DNA of 64,000 bases, taken from NCBI GenBank assembly GCA_900539115.1, contig UQAQ01000008.1:30542-94541 (forward strand). Direction: 5' to 3'. The stretch's first letter is position 1. Each line of letters starts with the position of its first letter. The translations under genes were made by a program, and so were the position numbers. The notes under the pieces are model-generated. The model worked only from the letters and a program-made list of their open reading frames with translations, was not told where the DNA came from and did not search any database. The DNA comes from an uncultured Roseburia sp. (GTDB lineage: Bacteria > Bacillota > Clostridia > Lachnospirales > Lachnospiraceae). This document shows, piece after piece, positions 36,275-44,503 of the stretch.

Positions 36275-36729
36275 TGATTTTTAGAGCAAACGAGATTACA
36301 GTAATAATACCTGAGGACATTATATGCGGACTCAACAGATACTATATTGGGAATGAAAAAGAAGTTGGGGGCATACTATTGGGGCGCTTTGCTGGAGGTA
36401 TTATATATGAGGTGACGGAGATGGCTTGTATTAATTCGCTACATAGTACAAGAATCCATTATCGACGTGATGTTAAAAAGGCACAAAGCATTATCAATAA
36501 AAGATGGAGAGAGACAAATGGTGAGATAAATTACCTTGGGGAATGGCATACGCATCCCAATATATTTGCAACACCATCTACCATAGATATGGAAAGTTTG
36601 TCAGCAATAATGGATAAGGTTGGAAATGTATTACCAGTTGTTATGCTATTAATTTTAGGCGCAAATAATAAGACCAGTCTTAATGTTAGGAAGGAGAATG
36701 TCAACTATGCATGTATATTCGATAGATAA
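36274..36729 (+). CDS. cap3: CBASS Cap3: JAMM isopeptidase
   Basis: Cap3 removes CD-NTase conjugates and so antagonises Cap2. The 151-residue JAB/MPN-domain protein keeps the full zinc motif: Glu30 (KEVGGILLG), His92 and His94 (EWHTHPN), Ser102 and Asp105 (ATPSTID), that is HxH-x7-S-x2-D. Catalytic activity is therefore expected. The ATG overlaps the cap2 stop by one base, and the 3' end overlaps the next gene. Confidence 0.9.
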   Translation: MIFRANEITVIIPEDIICGLNRYYIGNEKEVGGILLGRFAGGIIYEVTEMACINSLHSTRIHYRRDVKKAQSIINKRWRETNGEINYLGEWHTHPNIFATPSTIDMESLSAIMDKVGNVLPVVMLLILGANNKTSLNVRKENVNYACIFDR

Positions 36730-37378
36730 GGATATCAGAAGAAAAGTTATAGTGGTTTTGTTTTGTGCGAGTATTTTTATATCACTGATATTGAAGTTCG
36801 TTTTTCGAGTCCCAGTTGAATATATAACTGAGTGTATAAGGAAAGTAGCATTATTTGATTCTTTGTATCAAATGGGGAACTTTTTAGATGTGTTTGGAGA
36901 TATAATAAGCACTCCTACAATATATGCAGTGCTCTATATTCTTTTTGATAATGTTTTGTGGAAAGTAAAGTGGATTAATAAATTCTTGGGAATTCCTAAT
37001 TTGAATGGAGTGTGGAAAGGAAAGGCTAAATCATCTTTTGATGAATCTAAAGAATATTTCATGGAATTAACAGTAAAACAAACATGGAGTAAAATTAGCT
37101 TTGTATCTGAATTTTTGGATACAAATTCTAAATCACAAAGTAATAGTGCAGCTTTTTTTATTGAGGCAAATGGCGATAAGAAAGTAGGATTTTCATTTGT
37201 AAATAATAGTAGAGAAGTGAATTCACAACAGTATGAAGGATATAATATCCTGGAAATTGATAACGAAAATGAAATATCAGGTAGATATTTTAATAATCGG
37301 GATAGTAGATTGATGGGGATTGTAGGAGGAAATAAGGGGCAATTCAAAATAAAAAGGACAGAGGAGAGTCATACATAA
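36707..37378 (+). CDS. CBASS effector, Cap15-like (two TM helices plus beta-barrel)
   Basis: This 223-residue protein has two N-terminal TM segments (about 10-30 and 55-80), then a beta-rich domain (about 100-220) opening FLGIPNLNGVWKGKAKSS, with YFMELTVKQTW and ISGRYFNNRDSRLMGIVGG. This architecture matches Cap15/S-2TM-beta effectors, in which the barrel binds the cyclic nucleotide and oligomerisation disrupts the membrane. ATG 36707 is chosen because AGGAAGGAG lies about 10 nt upstream, inside cap3. It overlaps the next gene by one base. Confidence 0.78.
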   Translation: MHVYSIDKDIRRKVIVVLFCASIFISLILKFVFRVPVEYITECIRKVALFDSLYQMGNFLDVFGDIISTPTIYAVLYILFDNVLWKVKWINKFLGIPNLNGVWKGKAKSSFDESKEYFMELTVKQTWSKISFVSEFLDTNSKSQSNSAAFFIEANGDKKVGFSFVNNSREVNSQQYEGYNILEIDNENEISGRYFNNRDSRLMGIVGGNKGQFKIKRTEESHT

Positions 37379-37995
37379 TGCAGGATAAACGACCAAAGAC
37401 ACAAAGAAGATTGATGGAAGAATTTCCAGAAATAAATGCTGATGTAGCTGAAAATATTGATATTAAGACTAAAGCAAAAGTTTTAACATATCAATCGGAT
37501 AATGTTAATAGAGATGTTTCTATCGTGCTACAGGAAGAAATAAAAAAATGTGTTAAGACCAAGAATTTTGGAAAAATTAGCAAGAAATGTAATAAACTTG
37601 CAAGTGAATATTTGGAAAATAATAGGGTTTGGATTTTACAAGAAAACTGGTATTGTTTATTGGCTTATTTTGTATCAATAGCGACTATGATTTTACGAGT
37701 TCTAGAAGTGAAAACCAAAACAAATGATTGGATTTCATTTGTTATGTATTTTGTCGCGTTACTGTTATGGATAATCATAGTGCAAATAAAAAGATTAATG
37801 GGTTTGAAGGCAGATAGATTTTTAGTGGCATTTAATCATCATGCACCTTCCGTTATAATTGTAAGTTCATTGCTATTTTATATGGTAGTTTGTTTATGCG
37901 ATTATTGGAGTGTATGGATTGCAGTTATTGTTTTGTCTTTTGTTGCGTGTATGTGGCTCACATGTTTGTGGTATAAAAGAGAAAATGAGAAATGA
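37378..37995 (+). CDS. Unrecognised four-TM protein, last gene of the CBASS operon
   Basis: I do not recognise this 205-residue protein. Residues 1-80 are polar and helical (KRPKTQRRLMEEFPEINADV), then four hydrophobic segments follow: about 89-107 (WYCLLAYFVSIATMILRVL), 117-138, 159-178 and 181-200. The C-terminus is KRENEK. The ATG overlaps the effector stop (TAATG at 37376-37380), so the two are translationally coupled and probably act together at the membrane. Candidate roles are a second effector, a pore partner or an immunity/regulatory subunit; sequence alone does not decide. Confidence 0.75.
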   Translation: MQDKRPKTQRRLMEEFPEINADVAENIDIKTKAKVLTYQSDNVNRDVSIVLQEEIKKCVKTKNFGKISKKCNKLASEYLENNRVWILQENWYCLLAYFVSIATMILRVLEVKTKTNDWISFVMYFVALLLWIIIVQIKRLMGLKADRFLVAFNHHAPSVIIVSSLLFYMVVCLCDYWSVWIAVIVLSFVACMWLTCLWYKRENEK

Positions 37996-38065
37996 GGTGC
38001 TATAATATAGTTGTAACAGGGATGGCTAATAAGATATAATATAATAAAGAAAAGAGGTACTTATT

Positions 38066-38362
38066 ATGCCACAGAATTACGCACCAGAATTTAAAAAGAA
38101 GATTGTCCGCCTCCACGCAGAGGAAGGACGAACCTACAAAAGCATCACTGCGGAATACGGCGTATCCAAAGCCAGCATTTCCAAGTGGTGTAGTGAATTT
38201 AGCAGAGAATGCCAAACAAAAGCCCTTGAAAATCCAGATACTCCAAACGAAATGGAGCTTATGAAAGAAAATCTCCGGTTACGAAAAGAACTGGAAGAGG
38301 CAAAAAAGGAAAATCTCTTCCTAAAAAAAGCGGCGGCATTCTTTACGAAGGAAATCGATTAG
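38066..38362 (+). CDS. IS3-family transposase OrfA
   Basis: This 98-residue HTH protein of the IS3 OrfA type binds element ends. It starts MPQNYAPEFKKKIVRLHAEEGRT, has the HTH in SITAEYGVSKASISKWCSEF and a leucine-zipper-like C-terminus LRKELEEAKKENLFLKKA. GAGG lies before the ATG. The frame is complete, but the OrfB partner downstream is broken. Confidence 0.9.
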   Translation: MPQNYAPEFKKKIVRLHAEEGRTYKSITAEYGVSKASISKWCSEFSRECQTKALENPDTPNEMELMKENLRLRKELEEAKKENLFLKKAAAFFTKEID

Positions 38363-38930
38363 AGGCTTATCGATTTATTGAACAACATCATAATGAATTT
38401 GGTCTGCGCTAGCTCCTGCGCCGCTTTAATATCTGTCCAAATGCTTACTACAACTACCGAAAACATCGGAAGGCGGATCATTATGCCCGCAGAGAGAAAG
38501 TACTGTCAAAAATGGTGTACCGATTTTACCTATTTTTTTTGGAAAACCATGAAGTACGTTACAACTGTACAATCATAGATCTGCATGATCGAAGTGTTGT
38601 CGCCGGTATAACAGATCGGCATATCACAAGTGATCTTGCAATTCGTACTCTGAAAAAAGCATTGGAATCGCAGCCGGTTCTGAAAGGGGAATTAATGCTG
38701 CACTCAGACCAAGGGTCACAATTTACTTCCAAAACATTCGTAGAGTTTTGCGAATCCGTTCATGTGACACAAAGCATGAGTAAAGCAGGATGTCCTTATG
38801 ATAATGCTCCAATGGAGGGATATTTCAACACTTTGAAGAGTGAGCTGATTTATCTGTATGAATATGATACTGAGGAAGCTCTCTATCAGGCTAGAATCGC
38901 CTAATGCGATACAATGCTCGAATGGATTGC
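38362..38930 (+). pseudogene. IS3-family transposase OrfB, broken
   Basis: The frame from 38362 reads EAYRFIEQHHNEFGLR then TAG, then LLRRFNICPNAYYNYRKHRK. About 100 residues of the central region are then missing, joining directly to KWCTDFTYFF in another frame. A T8 run (38533-38540) has lost one base, so the first catalytic Asp (WCTD) is out of frame with the rest. The second Asp is in LHSDQGSQFTS and the Glu in NAPMEGYFNTLK. The C-terminus is lost after EEALYQARIA. No active transposase can be made. Confidence 0.88.
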
Positions 38931-38942
38931 TTGAGTACTTCT

Positions 38943-39026
38943 TACCGGGAGTGTTCCGCGTATGTCAAGGACAAAGCCGCCAAAGGCGGTGCGAAGCATC
39001 CTTTACATACACGGAACACTCCGGTA
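38943..39026. repeat. 84-nt imperfect palindrome with nested stems
   Basis: The arms TACCGG-G-AGTGTTCCG and CGGAACACTCCGGTA form a long stem with one bulge and one G-U, continued by GTATGT/ACATAC, then AAGGA/TCCTT and a central GCCGCC-AAA-GGCGGT. It lies within the 3' part of the broken OrfB. It may be a small palindromic mobile unit inserted into the IS or a strong RNA hairpin. Confidence 0.7.
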
Positions 39027-39092
39027 ATATCCAAGTAACAATCCAATGAATTTTTTAGCTACAAATGTTACAAAAATGCTTGACCACAACAT

Positions 39093-40704
39093 TTAGTAAT
39101 GAAATTTTTCTATGATATTACGTAATTGTTCCGCACTTTCGTTGTTCTGTTCAATGGCTGTTGAAATATGTTCTGCAATAAGGCTTGTTTGGTTATTCTG
39201 TTCAACAATGATGTCAATTCCCTCTTCATTTTGGGTTGCAGCCTCACCAATCTGGGACATTTGAGTAGTAACCATTTTAACGAAATCAACAAATTCATCA
39301 ACAATTATTTTGATGTTAGAGATGATCTCCTGAAGTTCTACAGACATAGTATTATTGCCACGTGCAATCTCACTAAATTCAGCAAACTTAGGCGTAACAT
39401 TACTTTCCAGATAATCAACAATCTGATTAAAACAGTTAGAAACATCTTTAATATTTCCACTAGCGTTTAGGCAGATGTTTTTAATTGTTTCAGCTGTCGT
39501 AGAAGAATTGTTCGCCAGATTACCAATTTCACTGGCAACAACGGCAAATCCACGCCCGGCTTCACCAGCTCTCGCAGCTTCGATTGATGCATTTAAGGAT
39601 AAGAGATTTGTTTGGTTGGACAATTCTAGGATATCTGCAACAAGTGTATTAATTTGTGATAACTCTTGAAGTTTGTTAACTGCTTCTTCAATTTGTTTGC
39701 GGTTGAGCTCAATATTCCTTTCAGAATCTTTATAGGAAGATTGAGATTTGTTTTCAATCGTCTCTGCGCTATCAAGTAGTTCATTGCTCTTGGAATTACC
39801 TTTTTCAATAACGCTTTCTACGTTTGAGATCAGTTGATCAATTGTTTTTACTTTTTCATTTAATGCAGTCAAAACATTAGTTGTAGTAGACATACTTGCG
39901 GCAAGCTGCTCGGTTGTTGAGGCATTTGTAACAACTGCGTCGACTAATTCGGAAGCATGGTTTGTCATACTTTCAGAGGAAGTGTGGATGGCGTCGGAAC
40001 ACGAATGTAATGTATTGATAATGTCAAGAAATACATTACGCATATGGTCAATCTCTGTTGCCAAAATACCGACTTCGCTCTTTCCGTTGATGTAAGTTTG
40101 CAGTTCTTTTGAAGGTGTCAAATCCAGCATGCCAAGTTTTTGAATTGCTGTTGCTGTCTTTTTTAAAGGTTTTGTTGTGATAATAACGGCGAGCAAACAT
40201 AAGATGCAGATTAAAATTTCTGCCACAATACAACTAAATAACAATTTTTTATTGGTTGCATTAGCAGAGGAAAGTACTTCATTTTTGTCATTTACAAGAA
40301 TCAATGACCAAGGATAATTTTTCATTTGCTTGTAGATGACAATTTTATCATTATAATCAAAGGTCCCTTCTTTTTTTGTTTTTTCGTAAGTTCAATCTGC
40401 TTCAAAAGGATGGGATCAGTTGTTTCTTTGGCAAGAGTTTTCTTATCCGGATTAATATAATTAATCTTTGTTTCTGTGTTGATCATGTAAAATTGGCTTT
40501 TGGTCAGACCGGAAATCGAATTTTTTTTCAAAATTGTATCAAGCTGATCGTTGAATACCCCAGCGCCAACATAACCAATAGGGGTTTTGCCATCTGTGTC
40601 AAAAACCGGAACATACATGGAAAGACATAATTTACCAGTTCCGGGAGATACGATGATACCAAGATTGTAAATGCCGTTTTTTGCATTTAACATGCCATTG
40701 CGAA
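39093..40704 (-). pseudogene. Methyl-accepting chemotaxis protein, C-terminal part (IS66-interrupted and frameshifted)
   Basis: This is the 3' portion of a chemoreceptor. On the minus strand it continues from codon 146: GMLNAKNGIYNLGIIVSP with the end of a dCache-like sensor domain, then a TM helix ([20 protein letters not shown]), HAMP region and the signalling hairpin [21 protein letters not shown] run of seven A (minus strand, near 40372-40378) shifts the frame; eight A would restore [20 protein letters not shown] and a continuous protein of about 679 residues. The 5' part lies at 43516-43950, beyond an IS66 element. Confidence 0.88.
40697..40704. repeat. IS66 target-site duplication, left copy
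   Basis: ATTGCGAA directly abuts the GTAAACGC end of the IS66 element and is repeated at 43516-43523. Eight bp is the IS66-family duplication length. Confidence 0.93.
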
Positions 40705-40826
40705 GTAAACGCCTCATAGTCAGTATATAGAATACTTTATGATTTTTTGAGAAAATAGACTTAACATTTTATACCAGTCCAAAAAGTTTAGCCTAAACTT
40801 TTTGGACCGTCAGGAGGGGTAAGTTT

Positions 40827-41222
40827 ATGAAATCTCAAACATCACAAGTAGCACGCAGCTGTCGCATTCGTGAATGGGCTTCAATGGTTCAGGAATGCCG
40901 GAATCGTCCAAATGGCATGTCCGTAGACGAATGGTGTCAGGCAAATAACATCACCAAAGCCAATTACTATTATCGCTTTGCGCAAGTTAGAAAAGCCTGC
41001 CTTGATTCTATTCCAAGTAATGCCGTAAAACATGCAATTATTCCGGTTCCTACGGAACTGATGCATACGGAACCAGAGTCGACAGCAGTTGATTCGAATA
41101 GTGCATTAATACAGGATTCCTTTCTGGATATATCTGCCAACGGTGTGACCATTCGTGTTACGGAGCAGACATCCAGCTCTCTTCTTAAAAAAGTGCTGGA
41201 GGTACTTGCCCATGTTGAATGA
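40827..41222 (+). CDS. tnpA: IS66 accessory protein TnpA
   Basis: This 131-residue TnpA-type protein of IS66 has an HTH-like region (NRPNGMSVDEWCQANNITKA followed by NYYYRFAQVRKA). It is required with TnpB for transposition in this family. AGGAGGGG lies upstream of the ATG. Its stop overlaps the tnpB start, typical of the translational coupling in IS66. Confidence 0.88.
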   Translation: MKSQTSQVARSCRIREWASMVQECRNRPNGMSVDEWCQANNITKANYYYRFAQVRKACLDSIPSNAVKHAIIPVPTELMHTEPESTAVDSNSALIQDSFLDISANGVTIRVTEQTSSSLLKKVLEVLAHVE

Positions 41223-41574
41223 TGCAACTTGTTTCAAACAAGTGTATATCGTCTGCGGATACACGGATTTGAGATCCGGAATAGATACTTTGGCTTCCAT
41301 TGTGGATGCCAAGACGGATAACAGTCCCTATGTACCGGATACCTTGTATCTGTTTTGTGGACGTAAGTCCGACAGAATCAAAGGCTTGGTTTGGGAAAAA
41401 GATGGATTCCTTCTTTTATACAAACGTCTGGAACAAGGTAAGTTCGTATGGCCAAGGAATGAATCTGAGGTGCAGGCAATCACCGGTCAGCAGTTTCGCT
41501 GGCTCATGGAAGGATTGACGATCACTCCTAAGAAGACCGTTCAAGAGGTTGCTCCACCCACTCACATGGCATAA
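41212..41574 (+). CDS. tnpB: IS66 Orf2 family protein TnpB
   Basis: This 120-residue protein has the IS66 Orf2 hallmark VCGYTDLRSGIDTLAS, LYLFCGRKSDRIKGLVWEKD and GFLLLYKRLEQGKFVWP. ATG 41212 is chosen because GGAGG lies about 9 nt upstream within tnpA. About 280 bp without a gene follow before tnpC; they hold a TATAAT and appear to be an extra intra-element spacer. Confidence 0.92.
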   Translation: MLNDATCFKQVYIVCGYTDLRSGIDTLASIVDAKTDNSPYVPDTLYLFCGRKSDRIKGLVWEKDGFLLLYKRLEQGKFVWPRNESEVQAITGQQFRWLMEGLTITPKKTVQEVAPPTHMA

Positions 41575-41854
41575 TGATTGTGCAATACGTAGAATTTTCA
41601 ACGGTGATTTTGCCTTTAAAAACAGTGTAGCATTCATCATCTGTAAGGCCATTATCAAGCATTGTGAGCGCGTTACGTTGGTTTTATGCAATTATAATTT
41701 ATATCCATCATTTCAAAAGGGGCATATTTACAGTGCCTGAAAACGTAAAACAGAAGCTTGTACGTATAGGCAATATGACGAACTTTGAAATAAGTGATAT
41801 TCGCTATTTTTGTTCATTTCTGCTATAATTAACCTTAGTAGAAAAGAGGTTTTT

Positions 41855-43450
41855 ATGGCGATGGAATATACAGAAGAACAACTGAATAACTTTGATAAGG
41901 CTACGCTTGTTCAACTGTTTCTTGTTCAGCAGTCACAGCTTCAGGATATTGACCGGAAGCTTCAGCTGCTATTGGAACAGGTCGCTGTATTGAACAACAA
42001 CCGTTTTGGCAAATCTTCCGAGAAACTGGATACTGAGAATCAGATCTGCTTCATGGAAGTAGATGGCAACATCGTTTTCTTCAACGAAGCGGAAGCAGTT
42101 GCTTCGCTCAATGAATACGCTGATGAAGATGAAACCAAGCCAAGAGGCAGGAAAACCAAAGGCAAACGAGAAAAGGATATCCGTGGACTTCCTGTAAATC
42201 CTGTGGAACACAAGATGTCCGAAGAAGAACTCATTGCCGAGTTTGGTGAAGATGGCTGGTATGAACTTGAAGACGAAATCTACCGACGTTACAGTTTCAC
42301 ACCTATGAAGGTTGAAATAGAAGAACATCATGTAGGAGTCTACAAATCCAAGAAGGATAATCACTTCAAAAAAGCGGAGCATCCGGCATACCTGTTAAGA
42401 AACAGCTTAGTATCACCTTCGCTTCTTGCCGGCGTATGGAATGCCAAGTATGTAAATGCAACGCCACTCTATCGTCAGGAAAAGGAATTCCAGCGAATGG
42501 GGCTTGCCATTGATCGGGCAGATATGGCACACTGGACGATTTTGTGTGCAGAGAGATATCTCTCAATCTTTTATGATTATCTGCATCAGAAGTTTTATGA
42601 CTATCATGTGCTTCAGGCAGATGAGACTCCGGTTCTGGTCTCGAAAGAAAATCGAACCGATGGGAACAAGCATTACATGTGGGTGTATCGTACCGGCAAG
42701 ATGTATGCGGACAGACCAATCGTACTGTACGATTACCAGCCTTCGCGTAATGCAAGTCATCCAAGAGATTTCCTCAAGAAGTTCAAGGGAATCTGCGTAA
42801 CCGATGGTTACCAAGTCTATCATACCATCGAAAAGGAACGTGAAGACTTGAAGATTGCCGGCTGCTGGGCACACGCAAGACGTCGTTTTGACGAAGCCGT
42901 GAATGCATTGCCAAAGGATAAGAAAAAGTCTTCGCTGGCTTATCTGGCACTGAAGCAGATCCAGGCAATATATCGCGAGGACAATAAACTTGCAGATAAA
43001 TCTGCAGAGGAACGTTTGAGACATCGTCAGCTGACAGTAAAGCCACTGGTTGATGCTTACTTTGCGTGGGCAAAACAGAACCAGCAGTCTGTCCCTGCCA
43101 AAAGTAAAACTGCCAACGGGCTTACCTACTCCTTAAATCAGGAAAAGTATCTTAGAACTTTCCTGGAAGATGGAGAAGTGCCAATGGATAACAATGCCGC
43201 AGAACAATCCATTCGTCCTTTCTGTGTTGGAAAGAAAAACTGGGTTATGATTGACACTGTTGCAGGAGCCGAGGCAAGTGCAATGATTTACAGCATTGCT
43301 GAAACTGCGAAGGCGAATAACCTCAAGCCTTACAATTATTTCAAATATCTTCTGGAAGAAATCCCCCGACACATGGATGACCATGGTGTGGATTTCTGTG
43401 AAAATCTGCTTCCATGGTCAGACAAGCTGCCAGCGGAATGCAGAAAGTAA
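41855..43450 (+). CDS. tnpC: IS66 transposase TnpC
   Basis: This 531-residue DDE transposase has an N-terminal coiled-coil-like leader (LQDIDRKLQLLLEQVAVLN), the RFGKSSEKL motif, a zinc-finger-like region and the catalytic core with LQADETPVLV (first Asp), FKGICVTDGYQVYH (second Asp) and DNNAAEQSIRPFCVGKKNW (Glu). It ends with the usual IS66 C-terminal tail LLPWSDKLP. ATG 41855 has AAAGAGG upstream. The frame is intact, so the element may be active. Confidence 0.95.
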   Translation: MAMEYTEEQLNNFDKATLVQLFLVQQSQLQDIDRKLQLLLEQVAVLNNNRFGKSSEKLDTENQICFMEVDGNIVFFNEAEAVASLNEYADEDETKPRGRKTKGKREKDIRGLPVNPVEHKMSEEELIAEFGEDGWYELEDEIYRRYSFTPMKVEIEEHHVGVYKSKKDNHFKKAEHPAYLLRNSLVSPSLLAGVWNAKYVNATPLYRQEKEFQRMGLAIDRADMAHWTILCAERYLSIFYDYLHQKFYDYHVLQADETPVLVSKENRTDGNKHYMWVYRTGKMYADRPIVLYDYQPSRNASHPRDFLKKFKGICVTDGYQVYHTIEKEREDLKIAGCWAHARRRFDEAVNALPKDKKKSSLAYLALKQIQAIYREDNKLADKSAEERLRHRQLTVKPLVDAYFAWAKQNQQSVPAKSKTANGLTYSLNQEKYLRTFLEDGEVPMDNNAAEQSIRPFCVGKKNWVMIDTVAGAEASAMIYSIAETAKANNLKPYNYFKYLLEEIPRHMDDHGVDFCENLLPWSDKLPAECRK

Positions 43451-43515
43451 CTTTAATGATATGCTGCTCTTTGGAGCGGTTGTTTATGTGGGTGTACCCA
43501 CTATGGAGCGTTTAC

Positions 43516-43523
43516 ATTGCGAA
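43516..43523. repeat. IS66 target-site duplication, right copy
   Basis: ATTGCGAA, identical to 40697-40704, directly follows the GCGTTTAC end of the element. Confidence 0.93.
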
Positions 43524-43950
43524 GTTCTTCTAGGCGGTCACCTTCACGAAGAACTTTACCAATTACCTCAGGAACATTGTATGTAAGAACTTTGGAGTTC
43601 CAGTTTGCTATGTACAATCCTTCCCAGTTTTCCAGATGGTTATAGTACTCTGTGGTATAACTCTGAGCTTTTTGAAATAAATCTTTATTGTTCTGATCCT
43701 TCAAATACTCTTTTACAATAGGGGATTTGCTGAAGAGAATCAAAGACTGTTCACTGGATGAAACAAAGTCCTGAACAGCGGAAGTTTCTGCCTGCAAATA
43801 CGTGTCCATATTGTGCTGCATACCAGTATGTATTGCTGCTTGAGAACTGTGGCTCGCCAACTGGTACAACAATGAGATACATAGTACAGTAGATACAAGT
43901 ACACTCGTCATAAAAATGCTCGAGATTTTCAAATTCTTTGTGATATTCAT
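43516..43950 (-). pseudogene. Methyl-accepting chemotaxis protein, N-terminal part
   Basis: This is the 5' portion of the chemoreceptor cut by IS66. From ATG at 43950 it reads MNITKNLKISSIFMTSVLVS with a first TM helix (about 10-32) and then the start of a dCache-like extracellular sensor (MDTYLQAETSAVQDF, LENWEGLYIANWNSK). The native frame stops matching after LEELRN (residue 145), where the element adds four residues and a stop. The truncated product would be a lone sensor fragment. Confidence 0.9.
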
Positions 43951-44128
43951 AAGCCAACACTCCTAAATCTTAAATGATTGATTTTACCAATAATGCCTGA
44001 CAAAGTTGTGAAGAAAAAAATAAATTGACTATTATATTACTATATTTTTGGTATAATGTCAAATTATTTTATATATAAATGAAGAGCCTAATCACCAAGC
44101 TATGCTGGGGAGAATGGAGTAAGCGGAA

Positions 44129-44395
44129 GTGGAGAGTATATCGATAAAAAACTTCCTATGTATAATGAAAATGGTGTCGCAAGCCAAATTCAAAATCATA
44201 GGAGGTGATCCAATTCGAGAGATTCTTGAAACGTTATTCAAATATAAACAAGTCGACATAATAGCGGGAGCGATATGTATCGACCATGTGTATTTAAGCG
44301 TGGCGATTCCACAGAAGTCAAGTGAGTTTGTGGAAAGAAATGCGGAAAATCAAGCATTCCTGACTTGTAAGTTTCACATTTGTCTGTTATACTGA
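44129..44395 (+). pseudogene. IS200/IS605-type TnpA relic
   Basis: The frame contains IREILETLFKYKQVDIIAGA and IDHVYLSVAIPQKSSEF, which match the core of IS200-type Y1 transposases (LGEIL..L...KGVEIIEG and DHVHMLVSIPPKYS). The HUH motif second His is Tyr (DHVY), the N-terminal strand is incomplete, and the C-terminal helix with the catalytic Tyr is missing. It is an inactive fragment that marks the right edge of the accessory region. Confidence 0.72.
44365..44393 (+). promoter_or_regulatory. Promoter of the GH18 gene
   Basis: TTGTAA (44365-44370) and TATACT (44388-44393), 17-bp spacer, 110 bp before the ATG. It overlaps the tail of the IS200 relic. Confidence 0.7.
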
Positions 44396-44503
44396 AAAAA
44401 GTAATAATTCAGAATTCGATGTGTGGGGTGAGGTTTTGGATAATTACAAAAATAGAAAGATAAGTTGAAGTACAGTCTTTACAGAAAGGGAAAGGATAAG
44501 GTT

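Larger units (their letters stand above)
38020..39080 (+). mobile_element. Degenerate IS3-family insertion sequence
   Basis: Intact orfA, broken orfB and a large palindrome lie between the CBASS operon and the chemoreceptor. Exact ends and target repeats could not be fixed, so the bounds are approximate. The element cannot transpose with its own transposase. Confidence 0.7.
40705..43515 (+). mobile_element. Complete IS66-family insertion sequence (2811 bp)
   Basis: The left end GTAAACGCCTCATAGTCAGTA and the inverted right end GTAAACGCTCCATAGTGGGTA match at 17 of 21 bases and start with GTAA as IS66 ends do. Inside are tnpA, tnpB and tnpC in the usual order. Perfect 8-bp duplications flank it. 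Deleting the element and one duplication rejoins the chemoreceptor frame exactly (LEELRN-GMLNAKNG), so this is a simple and probably recent insertion. Confidence 0.95.

Noticed and set aside
38858..39049. 63-residue frame over the IS3 3' end
   Set aside because: It is a frameshifted reading of the dead transposase running through the palindrome.
32646..44400. guaA-integrated mobile island with att repeats
   Set aside because: Gene content fits, but I found no integrase and no convincing second copy of the guaA 3' end near 44,000, so no attachment sites are annotated.
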